The notes under the pieces were generated by a model. That model did not search any database and was not told the DNA's origin. It saw only the letters and a program-made list of their open reading frames with translations. From contig JAEPKX010000009.1 in assembly GCA_021375695.1 (NCBI GenBank), positions 1 to 51,722 of the forward strand: a stretch of DNA of 51,722 nucleotides. Direction: 5' to 3'. Both the position numbers and the translations under genes were made by a program. This document shows positions 33,887 to 41,975 of the stretch, in pieces. Every line of letters starts with the position of its first letter. Within the stretch, counting starts at the first letter, position 1. Source of the DNA: Candidatus Igneacidithiobacillus taupoensis. Lineage in GTDB: Bacteria; Pseudomonadota; Gammaproteobacteria; Acidithiobacillales; Acidithiobacillaceae.

Positions 33887-35335
33887 ATGGCGGCATTTGG
33901 TACCAGCGGTCTGCGGGCTTTGGTCTCGGAGCTTCGGGATTCCCTGGTCTATACCTACGTGCAGGCTTATCTACGGTATCTCGAAACTTTGGGTGAGTTT
34001 CGGCCAGGCATGGAAGTCCTTGTGGGAGGGGACTTGCGCCCCAGTACCCCAGCCATCCTCGAGGCTGCCTGGCAGGCCATTGGCGACTTGGGAGGCGAAG
34101 CCCGCTTTGCGGGGATGCTGCCCTCACCTGCACTGGCTTTGGCTGGCTTCCAGGCCAAGGTTCCTTCGTTGATGATTACCGGCAGTCATATCCCCTTTGA
34201 TCGCAATGGGATCAAGTTCAATCGACCGGCAGGGGAGCTTGCCAAAGCCGATGAGATCGGCATTCAGGCGGCGTTGCAGGCGCCAGATCCCGATCTGTTT
34301 ACTGCGGCTGGGCAGTTGCGGTCGCGGCCTAGGCTTCCTGCCGCCGATCCTCTTCCTCTATCTGCCTATTTGCGGCGTTACCAGGATTTTTTCCCGAATC
34401 GTCCCTTGGCCCGGTGGCGTGTTGGCGTCTATCAGCATTCAGGGGTAGCACGGGATCTGCTACCCCAACTATTGACATCCTTGGGCGCGCAAGTGATTAC
34501 GCTGGGACGCTCGGAAGAATTCGTACCCATGGATACAGAGGCACTGCGGCCGGAGGATCGGGCGCGAGCCATGGAGTGGACTCGGGAACATGGCCTGGAT
34601 GCACTGCTCAGTACCGATGGCGATGCCGATCGCCCCATGTTGGCCGATGAACGTGGGCTATGGTGGCGAGGCGATCAATTGGGCCTGCTCTGTGCTGCCA
34701 TCCTGGGTGCGGATGCCGTGGTTACTCCCATTTCCAGTAATACGGCCCTGGAACGCAGCGGTCTGTTTGCCCATTGTGTACGTACGCGGATTGGTTCCCC
34801 CTATGTCATCGCAGGAATGGAGCAGGCTTTGCAGTTGGGTTATCGGCGGGTGATCGGCTATGAGGCCAATGGTGGTCTCCTCTTGGGCGCAGACCTGATC
34901 GAGCAAGGACGGCACCTGACAGCGTTGCCAACCCGGGATGCGATGTTGCCCATGCTGGCAGCCCTGGTGGCTGCCTCTAAGGAAAATAAACCGTTGTCCG
35001 CCTTGTTGGAAAACTTGCCCAAGCGGTATACGGCAAGTGATCGAGTGCAAGATTTTCCGACGGATCGGAGCCAGAAGATTCTGGAGCAGTATGCCGATGG
35101 GGAAAAGGGTTTGGCTGCTTTTACGGCAGATTTTGCCCATCTGGGTTTTCGTGCCATTGCAGCTGACACCACCGATGGGGTGCGGATGCGCAGCGATCTT
35201 GATGAGTATCTCCATTTGCGTCCCTCGGGTAACGCCCCGGAGTTGCGCTGTTATGTGGAGGCCAGTACCAGTCAGCGGGCCGATGCATTGCTGCAAGGTG
35301 CCATGGTGCGACTCCATTCCTGGCAACAGGCCTAG
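33887..35335 (+). CDS. Phosphohexomutase (phosphomannomutase/phosphoglucomutase family)
   Basis: 482 residues with alpha-D-phosphohexomutase landmarks: FGTSGLR at the N-terminus, the phosphoserine loop TGSHIPFDRNGIKFN (Ser nucleophile; family usually TASHNP), the metal loop STDGDADRP, EANGGLLL (sugar loop) and the RPSGNAPELR phosphate-binding loop. It interconverts hexose-1- and hexose-6-phosphates, probably for LPS or exopolysaccharide precursors. ATG 33887 follows AAGGGAGGGG. It is divergent from the metal ABC operon. Confidence 0.9.
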   Translation: MAAFGTSGLRALVSELRDSLVYTYVQAYLRYLETLGEFRPGMEVLVGGDLRPSTPAILEAAWQAIGDLGGEARFAGMLPSPALALAGFQAKVPSLMITGSHIPFDRNGIKFNRPAGELAKADEIGIQAALQAPDPDLFTAAGQLRSRPRLPAADPLPLSAYLRRYQDFFPNRPLARWRVGVYQHSGVARDLLPQLLTSLGAQVITLGRSEEFVPMDTEALRPEDRARAMEWTREHGLDALLSTDGDADRPMLADERGLWWRGDQLGLLCAAILGADAVVTPISSNTALERSGLFAHCVRTRIGSPYVIAGMEQALQLGYRRVIGYEANGGLLLGADLIEQGRHLTALPTRDAMLPMLAALVAASKENKPLSALLENLPKRYTASDRVQDFPTDRSQKILEQYADGEKGLAAFTADFAHLGFRAIAADTTDGVRMRSDLDEYLHLRPSGNAPELRCYVEASTSQRADALLQGAMVRLHSWQQA

Positions 35336-35342
35336 GTAGCCC

Positions 35343-35627
35343 ATGCGTTGGCGACGGCGATCCGGACTGATCTATACGGGTCTGTTCCTCTTTGCGCTGG
35401 TGCTGATTCTGATGGTCATGCGCTATTTGGGGGTGGTTTTTGAGACCAACGCCAAGGCTCAGTTGGCCCTCAATGGCCCTGGGCAGACGGTAACGGCACT
35501 GCTCCATCTGGCCATGGTGCTCAACTGGTTTCGTTGGCGTTGGATTCTTGATTTGTTCTTGCTCGCATGCTTGTTGACCGTTTTGGGTTTGGGACGGGAC
35601 TGGTGGCGATGGCGCCATCCCCACTAA
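35343..35627 (+). CDS. Small two-segment membrane protein, hypothetical
   Basis: 94 residues with two or three hydrophobic stretches (LIYTGLFLFALVLILMVM, TVTALLHLAMVLNWF, WILDLFLLACLLTVLGLG) flanked by basic ends (MRWRRR and WRWRHPH). No family recognised. ATG 35343 is 7 bases past the phosphohexomutase stop, so it probably belongs to the same transcript. It converges on sqdB with a 3-base gap. Confidence 0.6.
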   Translation: MRWRRRSGLIYTGLFLFALVLILMVMRYLGVVFETNAKAQLALNGPGQTVTALLHLAMVLNWFRWRWILDLFLLACLLTVLGLGRDWWRWRHPH

Positions 35628-35630
35628 GGA

Positions 35631-36815
35631 TTACCTGGGGATACGCCAGCGGGAGCGTGCCGGGATCTTGGCCAGGTTGCAGCGATGACGATACTTGCCA
35701 GCAATCTCCGATACCTCGGCCAACAGTCCGTTGCTCAGGGTGATGGGTTCCAGGCCTAAGTTTTGTAATCCCTGATTCTCCACCCGTAGTTCATTTTCCT
35801 GAGCTTCCTTGCGGGGATTGTCCAAAAATTCGATCTCGGCACCAGTGAGCTCTTGGATTAATAGAGCTAGATCACGAACTCGATGGGTTTCCGTGGTTTG
35901 GTTGAAAACCCGGACCCGATCACCCTGGGCAGGCGGGTGTTCGATGGCAAGCTCGATACACTTTACCGTATCACGGATATGGATAAAGGCTCTGGTCTGT
36001 CCGCCGGTACCATGGACGGTGAGGGGATGGCCCACCGCTGCTTGCATGATGAATCGATTGAGTACCGTGCCAAAATCTCCGTCGTAATCAAAGCGATTGA
36101 TAAGCCGTTCATCCTGTTGGGTGGCCGCGGTTTCGGTTCCCCAAACGATCCCCTGATGCAGATCCGTGATCCGTAAGCCATCATTCTTGTTGTAATAATA
36201 GAAAAACAATTGATCCTGGGTCTTGGTCATGTGGTAGATGGAGCCCGGATCCGATGGGTAGAGGATCTCGGTTTCTTCACTCTCTTCGTTGTCGGGTGAG
36301 AGTAACCGGACCCGCTGGTAGCCCTCAGGCAAGCTAAATCGTGAGGTTTTGTAGCCATATACACCCATCGTCCCGAGATGTACCAAATGACAGGTCTCCT
36401 CAAGACCATTTTCGACGATGGCACACAAAACGTTATGGGTGGCATTGAGATTATTGTCCACGGTATAGCGCTTGTGCCAGGGAGATTTCATGGAATAGGG
36501 CGCTGACCGTTGCTCGGCAAAATGGACGATGGCATCGGGTTGCAGGCGGTGCAGGAGTTTCTTGAGTTCCCCATAATCCTTGGCAATATCCAGGATGGAG
36601 ACGCCAATCTCCTCGCCAGTCAATTCCTTCCAGGCGCTGATCCGTTCCACCAACGATGAGATGGGAGTGAGGGATTGGACCCCCAATTCCTCGTCCTGAC
36701 GGCGGCGCACCAGATTGTCAACGATGTGCACTTGGTGACCGCGAGAAGAGAGATGCAGGCTGGTGGGCCAGCCACAAAATCCATCTCCACCTAGGACCAA
36801 AATTTTTTGAGGCAC
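35631..36815 (-). CDS. sqdB: UDP-sulfoquinovose synthase SqdB (sulfolipid pathway)
   Basis: 394 residues, extended short-chain dehydrogenase. The NAD loop is GGDGFCGWPTSLHL and the SQD1/SqdB blocks follow: SLTPISS, VHFAEQRSAPYSM, HLGTMGVYG (catalytic Thr), YHMTK (Tyr-Lys pair), DLHQGIVWG, FGTVLNRF, QAAVGHPLTVHG, GGQTRAFIHIRDTV. SqdB makes UDP-sulfoquinovose from UDP-glucose and sulfite, the precursor of sulfolipid SQDG. The start is GTG 36815 (VPQKILVLGG), with AAGGAG at 36823-36828 seven bases before it; the longer frame is unsupported. It is divergent from an MFS gene, and the Pho-box-like repeats lie between them. Confidence 0.93.
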   Translation of the reverse strand: MPQKILVLGGDGFCGWPTSLHLSSRGHQVHIVDNLVRRRQDEELGVQSLTPISSLVERISAWKELTGEEIGVSILDIAKDYGELKKLLHRLQPDAIVHFAEQRSAPYSMKSPWHKRYTVDNNLNATHNVLCAIVENGLEETCHLVHLGTMGVYGYKTSRFSLPEGYQRVRLLSPDNEESEETEILYPSDPGSIYHMTKTQDQLFFYYYNKNDGLRITDLHQGIVWGTETAATQQDERLINRFDYDGDFGTVLNRFIMQAAVGHPLTVHGTGGQTRAFIHIRDTVKCIELAIEHPPAQGDRVRVFNQTTETHRVRDLALLIQELTGAEIEFLDNPRKEAQENELRVENQGLQNLGLEPITLSNGLLAEVSEIAGKYRHRCNLAKIPARSRWRIPR

Positions 36816-36822
36816 TATTTTT

Positions 36823-36828
36823 CTCCTT
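36823..36828 (-). promoter_or_regulatory. Shine-Dalgarno that sets the sqdB GTG start
   Basis: Minus-strand AAGGAG, seven bases before GTG 36815. It supports the GTG over upstream in-frame start codons and gives the typical SqdB N-terminus. Confidence 0.7.
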
Positions 36829-36897
36829 TGCATGCGCTGAGGAAAAGAGTAGGCGAGTAGGACCCTTGTCGCAATTGCTGGGGCAAGCTGGCATCCC

Positions 36898-36931
36898 AGT
36901 GTCATATTAGTGTCATATTGGCATGCTATGC
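36898..36931 (+). promoter_or_regulatory. Pho-box-like promoter: perfect 11-bp tandem repeat
   Basis: AGTGTCATATT occurs twice, back to back, at 36898-36908 and 36909-36919; each contains TGTCATA as in the PhoB half-site, at the 11-bp period of a Pho box. A possible -10 (TATGCT, 36926-36931) follows at the right distance for activation toward the MFS gene at 36965. The repeat also lies upstream of the divergent sqdB. Confidence 0.75.
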
Positions 36932-36964
36932 TTTACAAGTTTGTTCTAGCCGGGAGCTTGCAGC

Positions 36965-38347
36965 ATGACCCAGATCCAGATTTTGGATGATCAGAGCGTT
37001 ACCCGCCGTCATCGACGGATTTTGTGGGCCTCTGGCCTTGGAATTTTTTTGGATGGGTATGACCTGAGCATTATGGCGGTGGCCCTCATCGTGCTCAAGG
37101 AGCAATGGCATTTGACGCCCAGCGAGTTGGGGGGGTTGGGCACCGCCGCCCTGGTCGGGGCCCTGGTAGGCGGACTCTTCGGCGGTCCCATTGCCGACCG
37201 CTGGGGGCGCAAGAGCATTTACCTGATCGATATCGCCACATTCTTTTTTGCAGCTGTGTTCTCTGGTTTGGCCTGGGATGCTACCTCACTCATTGTTTTT
37301 CGTTTTCTTTTGGGTCTGGGGGTTGGTGCCGATTACCCACTGAGTTCTACGTACATGGCTGAGTTCTTGCCCAAAAAATCCCGCGGTTCGGCCATGACCT
37401 GGATATTTGGTCTATGGATGGGGGGAGCCCTGGTTTCAAGCCTGGTAGGCCTGGCCCTCTTGCACACCGGCCCCGATGCCTGGCGATGGATGCTGATCTC
37501 CGGAGCCATTCCGGCAGTCCTGGTACTATGGCTGCGACGCAATCTACCCGAATCTCCCCGTTGGTTTCTGCGGCGTGGGCGCTGGGAGGAGGCGGATCAG
37601 GTAGTGCAATGGTTGGCGCCCCAACTCAACTTTCAGGAACGGCAAGCGGCCATGCAGGAGCTAGCCAAAAGCATGGAGGGAGCCCGGCGGCATACCTGGT
37701 TTGATCTCTTTGGCAGGAAATACCTCAAAAGAACCCTCTATGCAGCCATCCCCTGGTTTTTGATGGATGTCATGGGTTACGCCATGGCCATCTTTTTGCC
37801 CATTATGTTGTTACATCTGGGGTTACGGACCAGCGAGCAGGCACTGATTGGCAATACCTTGTTCACGGCGAGCTTTGTGTTGGGTTGGGTTCCCCTGGCG
37901 CTGCTCATCGATCGTATTGGTCGCCGCCAGGCGCAATTCTGGGGTTTTGTGGGGGATGCCCTGGGCTTGGGACTGGTTGGCGCCTTTGCGTTGAGTGGAG
38001 AGCCTCCTTTTGCCATTGCTGCCATCGGGCTGATTGTTTTTCAGGTTGCCAATAGTTTTGGTCCAGGGAACACTACCTGGATTATCCCTTCTGAGCTCTA
38101 CCCCACCGAATTGCGAGCCAGTGGTCATGGTTTTAGTACCGCCTTCAGCCGGGTTGGTGCTGCGATCAGTGTCTATTTGCTTCCCACGGTGCAGGCCAAG
38201 TTTGGTATTGGTGGTCTGCTGCTAATTCTCGCCTCGGCCGGGCTGCTGGGTGCTATCCTTACCAAGATTCTGGGAGTGGAAATGGCCGGCGAGGGGCTGC
38301 CGGAAGGTGGCGCAAAACCAGAGGTTTTGCAAAGAGAAGCGGCATGA
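36965..38347 (+). CDS. MFS transporter (sugar-porter/metabolite:H+ symporter-like)
   Basis: 460 residues, 12 membrane segments. MFS motif A appears as GPIADRWGRKSIYL; LPESPRWFLRRGR after TM6 and PSELYPTELRASGHG late are sugar-porter/phosphate-symporter hallmarks; the TM1 segment is FLDGYDLS. ATG 36965 lies behind GGGAGC. It sits behind the Pho-box-like repeat and beside sqdB, so it may import a phosphorus compound or a sugar phosphate; the substrate is not known. Its stop TGA abuts the stop of the convergent glycosyltransferase with no base between (TGA/TCA). Confidence 0.85.
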   Translation: MTQIQILDDQSVTRRHRRILWASGLGIFLDGYDLSIMAVALIVLKEQWHLTPSELGGLGTAALVGALVGGLFGGPIADRWGRKSIYLIDIATFFFAAVFSGLAWDATSLIVFRFLLGLGVGADYPLSSTYMAEFLPKKSRGSAMTWIFGLWMGGALVSSLVGLALLHTGPDAWRWMLISGAIPAVLVLWLRRNLPESPRWFLRRGRWEEADQVVQWLAPQLNFQERQAAMQELAKSMEGARRHTWFDLFGRKYLKRTLYAAIPWFLMDVMGYAMAIFLPIMLLHLGLRTSEQALIGNTLFTASFVLGWVPLALLIDRIGRRQAQFWGFVGDALGLGLVGAFALSGEPPFAIAAIGLIVFQVANSFGPGNTTWIIPSELYPTELRASGHGFSTAFSRVGAAISVYLLPTVQAKFGIGGLLLILASAGLLGAILTKILGVEMAGEGLPEGGAKPEVLQREAA

Positions 38348-39364
38348 TCAGTTTGCTTTTGCTGGAGTTAGATGGGATAAAAATCCATCGGTGCAATGAG
38401 ACCAATCGTGGGCCAGGGCAGCAGCCCGGCAGTCTTCCCGACGGAGTGCCAGGGCAGCCATTGCGGCTGCGGCAAGGTCCTCGCTAAGGATACCATTGTA
38501 TCCCGATTGAATGCTGGCCGCGGGGCCCAAAACCGGGTAAGCAGCCACCGGTACTCCGCAGGCGTTGGCCTCCCGAACCACCAATCCCAGGGTATCGGTT
38601 CGGCTTGGAAAAATCATGACGTCGGCGGCAGCAAGATGGCGACTCAAGGTTTCACCCTGCATCATGCCATGCCAGTGGACTTCCGGATAGTTGGCGCGTA
38701 GTTTGGGAGCCAAGGGTCCATCCCCAATGACATGCTTGCTGCCGGGAAGATTCAGCTGCAGAAATGCCTCTACATTTTTTTCCACTGCAACCCTACCAAA
38801 GTAGACAAAGGCGGGGCGCGGACCTGGCAGTAGAGAACGCAGATCATGATTTTCCCAGGGATGAAAGAGTTCCGCATCCACCCCTCTGCTCCACAGGACC
38901 AAATTTTTCATACCCCGTTGCGAAAGTTCAGTGGCCAGTGCCTGACTGGAAACCATGGTGGCAGCAGCAGCGCCATGAAACCAGCGCAAAAAGGCATATC
39001 CCCAGTCCACAGGCACGGGGAAGCGGGCTGCCACATACTCCGGAAACCGGGTATGGAAAGAGGTGGTAAAGGCGAGACCCTGGCCTACGCACCAGATCCG
39101 CGCTGCCAGTCCCAAGGGGCCTTCGGTAGCAATGTGAATCGCTTCGGGAACAAAACCCGTTAGTGCCTCCCGTACCTGACGAAAAGGTTCCAAAGCCAGG
39201 GGAATTTCCGGGTAGGTAGGGCAGGGCATGCTGGGTACATCGGCTGCATGGATCACCAGCACATCATGACCTTTACGGCGCAGATGCAGTACGGTTTGCT
39301 CCAGGGCACGCACCACCCCATTGATTTGTGGGGACCACGCATCGGTAATCAAGGCGATCTTCAT
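38348..39364 (-). CDS. Glycosyltransferase family 4, Agt/SqdX-like (glycolipid synthesis)
   Basis: 338 residues, GT-B fold. It opens IALITDAWSPQINGVVRALEQTV and has PCPTYPEI, EAIHIATEGPLGLAARIWC, SFHTRFPEYVAARFPVPVDW, LWSRGVD, FVYFGRVAVEKN and the C-terminal EX7E-type segment FPSRTDTLGLVVREANACG. This is the pattern of Agt, the transferase that makes monoglycosyl-diacylglycerols in PlcP-Agt phospholipid remodelling, and it also resembles SqdX. ATG 39364 overlaps the plcP-like stop (ATGA), so it is translated with it. It is one MFS gene away from sqdB; whether it transfers glucose, glucuronate or sulfoquinovose is not decidable. Confidence 0.82.
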   Translation of the reverse strand: MKIALITDAWSPQINGVVRALEQTVLHLRRKGHDVLVIHAADVPSMPCPTYPEIPLALEPFRQVREALTGFVPEAIHIATEGPLGLAARIWCVGQGLAFTTSFHTRFPEYVAARFPVPVDWGYAFLRWFHGAAAATMVSSQALATELSQRGMKNLVLWSRGVDAELFHPWENHDLRSLLPGPRPAFVYFGRVAVEKNVEAFLQLNLPGSKHVIGDGPLAPKLRANYPEVHWHGMMQGETLSRHLAAADVMIFPSRTDTLGLVVREANACGVPVAAYPVLGPAASIQSGYNGILSEDLAAAAMAALALRREDCRAAALAHDWSHCTDGFLSHLTPAKAN

Positions 39365-40200
39365 GAAGTCTCCATTGGAGGGGATGATGGGGAGGAAGGA
39401 GTGGCTTCAGGCCAGTGCAACAAGCGCAAGGTGCCATCAAAATCTTCGATCAAAGCCGTGCAGCTTTCGACCCAGTCGCCGTCGTTATAATAGGTAATAC
39501 CTTGGATTTCCTTGATTTCTGCGTGATGAATGTGACCACAGACCACCCCATCATAGCCAGAACGGTGGCACTCCATGGCCAAAAAATGTTCATACTGACT
39601 GATGAACTGGACGGCGCGTTTGATGCGGTGTTTGATGAAGGCGCTCAAGGACCAACGACTGCGGATCCCGAATCTCCGGTTGAAGTTTTGATGCCAGCGA
39701 TTGAGGTTCAGGAGCAGGGAATAGCCGCGGTCACCCAGATGGGTTAACCAGCGGGCATAATGCATGCTGAGATCGAATTGATCACCATGGGTTATCCACA
39801 GGCGCCGCCCGGTAGCAGTGGTATGCACCCATTGGGGGACGATCTGAATCTCCCCCAGGGCAAATTCCCGCTCTTCGGTCTCGAGAAAATTGCGAAAGAA
39901 GCCGAGCAGGGGGTCATGATTTCCTTGTACATAGACGACCCGGACACCGTTGCGGGCTTGCCTGAGGATCTTCTGGACTACGGTGCTGTGACTGCTGGGC
40001 CAATACCAGCGCCGTTTCAAAGACCAAAAATCAATGATATCGCCAATCAGATACAGATGCTGGCATTGGTAATGACGGAAAAAGTCCAGGAGTAGCTCTG
40101 CCTGGCAGCCTTTGCTGCCCAAATGGATATCGGAAACAAAAATGCTACGACAAAGAACCGGAGAGAGAATTTTCGCTGAGTCTCTTGGATCAGGGGTCAT
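39361..40200 (-). CDS. PlcP-like metallophosphoesterase (phospholipase C for lipid remodelling)
   Basis: 279 residues, calcineurin-like fold with metal motifs FVSDIHLG, YLIGDIIDFW, YVQGNHD, ITHGDQFD and CGHIHHAEI. Features that mark PlcP rather than LpxH are GCQAELLLDFFRHY, WYWPSSHSTVVQKILRQAR, and YYNDGDWVESCTALIEDFDG. PlcP of alphaproteobacteria and marine bacteria cuts phospholipids to diacylglycerol at low phosphate, for Agt to glycosylate. Automatic annotation would call this UDP-2,3-diacylglucosamine diphosphatase. It overlaps the Agt-like gene by four bases. No signal peptide; it would act on the inner membrane from the cytosol. Confidence 0.85.
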   Translation of the reverse strand: MTPDPRDSAKILSPVLCRSIFVSDIHLGSKGCQAELLLDFFRHYQCQHLYLIGDIIDFWSLKRRWYWPSSHSTVVQKILRQARNGVRVVYVQGNHDPLLGFFRNFLETEEREFALGEIQIVPQWVHTTATGRRLWITHGDQFDLSMHYARWLTHLGDRGYSLLLNLNRWHQNFNRRFGIRSRWSLSAFIKHRIKRAVQFISQYEHFLAMECHRSGYDGVVCGHIHHAEIKEIQGITYYNDGDWVESCTALIEDFDGTLRLLHWPEATPSSPSSPPMETS

Positions 40201-40295
40201 GGATGGACGGTAAATGGCCGCTGGTAAGCCTAGAGTATATGCCTTCCAAGGTCTCCTTGTCTTGTTGAGAGAAGCTTCCTGAGTGTAACAAAAAT

Positions 40296-40338
40296 GTCAT
40301 AAAAGATTCATCACACTGTCACAATCAGACTGTATAGT
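40296..40338 (+). promoter_or_regulatory. Pho-box-like array (three 11-bp units) with -10
   Basis: Three 11-bp units starting GTCAT (40296), TTCAT (40307) and GTCAC (40318) sit in phase, then TATAGT at 40333-40338 as a -10. The units nearly repeat those at 41212-41240 in front of exbB. Transcription is toward the regulator at 40398; the divergent plcP-like gene at 40200 could also respond. Confidence 0.72.
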
Positions 40339-40397
40339 TACTTCTAAAATGAGTGTGAATGTAGATATGACATGTACCGCAAACCCTCGAGGTGCCG

Positions 40398-41207
40398 ATG
40401 ATTGATACTTCATTGCTGGCTTCCTTTTTCCCGGTTTCCCATCTGATTGAAATGATGGGTGTGGTGGGCACGACGCGATGGGATGAGGCCGATCTTTTTT
40501 CCCATTCTCGTATTCTGCTGGCGGGTCAGGAGAGCTCCGCCAGAACTCTGGAAATGACTCTACGTCGACAGCATGCCCAAGTGCGATGGGTCCTGGAGCC
40601 TGCAAAACTGGCCAAATTGCTTGGTCACTGGTGCCCACAATTGCTGATTTTGCTGGAGTGGGGTGATCTTTGGTGCGAGGCGCTGGGCGAAAGCCAGGCA
40701 ATGCTGCAGCATGTCGGTACGACGGTGATGGCTCTTGGTCCTGATTGTGAAGAAGATGCAATGGCGGCTCTCCAGGCTGGGGTGAGTGCGTATGTGGGCT
40801 CCTTCCAGGGAGAAAGCCTGGTTCTTGCCCAAGCGAGCGCCCTGTTACGGCGTGGACATCAGTGGGAACTTGGGATCATCGACATACCTGGAGTACTGCG
40901 CATTGATCCCCAGAGTCATCGGGTCTTTGTGTTGGGGCAGGAACTCCAACTGAGCCGGAGAATCTTTCGCCTGTTTCATTACCTGGCACAGCGATCGGAA
41001 TATACGGTCTCTACCCTCGAAATTACCCAACAGCTTGTTGGCAACAAAGGCGTTGTGCACAGCAATACCATAGCCGCACAGATTCATCGTTTGCGCAAAG
41101 CGCTGGAAGAGGTTGGTGCGGATCGTTGGTTGCAAACCGTTCATGGAATTGGTTACCGCTTAACCTTGCCGACCGCTTCGGAGAGCAAGTCCAAAAAAGC
41201 GTCATAA
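40398..41207 (+). CDS. Orphan OmpR/PhoB-type regulator with degenerate receiver
   Basis: 269 residues. The N-terminal ~160 residues look like a response-regulator receiver (SRILLAGQESSARTLEMTLRR..., LLILLEWGD..., MALGPD), but the acidic pocket is gone (GQE for the Asp pair), the phospho-acceptor position reads Glu87 (LLEW; PhoB has LLDW), and no KPF lysine is seen. The C-terminal winged helix is intact: LQLSRRIFRLFHYLAQR, HSNTIAAQIHRLRKALEEVG and TVHGIGYRL. It may therefore act in a fixed active state. No kinase gene is adjacent. ATG 40398 is used (GAGGT just upstream); GTG 40392 is an alternative. A Pho-box-like array precedes it and another overlaps its last codons. Confidence 0.85.
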   Translation: MIDTSLLASFFPVSHLIEMMGVVGTTRWDEADLFSHSRILLAGQESSARTLEMTLRRQHAQVRWVLEPAKLAKLLGHWCPQLLILLEWGDLWCEALGESQAMLQHVGTTVMALGPDCEEDAMAALQAGVSAYVGSFQGESLVLAQASALLRRGHQWELGIIDIPGVLRIDPQSHRVFVLGQELQLSRRIFRLFHYLAQRSEYTVSTLEITQQLVGNKGVVHSNTIAAQIHRLRKALEEVGADRWLQTVHGIGYRLTLPTASESKSKKAS

Positions 41208-41244
41208 AACTGTCATAAAAAGTTCATCAAACTGTCATATAGAT
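41201..41244 (+). promoter_or_regulatory. Pho-box-like array (four 11-bp units) before exbB
   Basis: Units begin GTCAT (41201), GTCAT (41212), TTCAT (41223) and GTCAT (41234), exactly 11 bases apart. Units two to four repeat the three-unit array at 40296 almost base for base. The first unit overlaps the end of the regulator gene. A possible extended -10, TGTACAAT, is at 41261-41268. Confidence 0.75.
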
Positions 41245-41285
41245 TTGTTACATTCTCTATTGTACAATATAGGAGTAAAAATCCC

Positions 41286-41975
41286 GTGAACATTGACTAC
41301 ATTGTCCATCTTGCCAACTATTCCGATGGTATTATTTACATCCTTGCCCTGTTGCTGCTTGTCGAGCTGGCGGTGATGATTGATCGGTTCTGGTATCTAC
41401 GCCGCACCCTGGCGCGTGGCGATGCAGTGGTCCATGAGCTGGCGGTGCAGGGGCGGTTGGACTACAAAGGCTTGACGCAATTGGCCGAGCATTCTGCGGG
41501 CCTTCCCGAAGAAAGCCTCTTTCGGATGGCTGCCAACCACGTTGGCCAGGTCAAGGGCGAGGCCATGGCCAATCGTCTGGAAGAGGCGGTCATTACCCTG
41601 GCGCCCCAGCTGGATCGGCGCCTGTGGTTGCTGGATACCATCATCACCCTGGCTCCTCTGCTGGGGCTGCTCGGTACCATCATTGGCATGTTCCATGCGT
41701 TCCATGTCCTTGCCACACCGGGGCACGCGCCCACCGATGTCACCGGAGGGGTGGCCGATGCCTTGGTAGCAACGGCTTCGGGTCTGTTTATCGCCATATT
41801 GGGTCTGCTGACCTTCAACGCCTTCAACAACCAGGTGCGGATGATCCTGCTCCAGTTGGATTCTATCAAGACCATGTTGATCAACCGCCTGGATGGGCAA
41901 CCCATCAACCACCCCGGTGCGGACCCCAGTGATGAGCGTTCGGCGCAGGTCCTGTCGGTAGCGAGGGCCGGCTGA
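41286..41975 (+). CDS. exbB: ExbB-like proton channel subunit (MotA/TolQ/ExbB family)
   Basis: 229 residues, three membrane segments: one near the start (YILALLLLVELAVMI), and a pair around 110-180 with LDTIITLAPLLGLLGTIIGMFHAF and GVADALVATASGLFIAILGLL. The pattern LLGTIIGM is the ExbB/TolQ hallmark. It forms, with ExbD, the pmf-driven motor for TonB. The start is GTG 41286, with AGGAG at 41271-41275. The stop overlaps exbD (TGATG). Confidence 0.92.
   Translation: MNIDYIVHLANYSDGIIYILALLLLVELAVMIDRFWYLRRTLARGDAVVHELAVQGRLDYKGLTQLAEHSAGLPEESLFRMAANHVGQVKGEAMANRLEEAVITLAPQLDRRLWLLDTIITLAPLLGLLGTIIGMFHAFHVLATPGHAPTDVTGGVADALVATASGLFIAILGLLTFNAFNNQVRMILLQLDSIKTMLINRLDGQPINHPGADPSDERSAQVLSVARAG

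Noticed and set aside
39361-40200. LpxH (UDP-2,3-diacylglucosamine diphosphatase) as the name for the phosphoesterase
   Set aside because: The metal motifs fit both, but GCQAELLLDF, WYWPSSH and NDGDWVESCTALIE and the coupled Agt-like gene favour PlcP.
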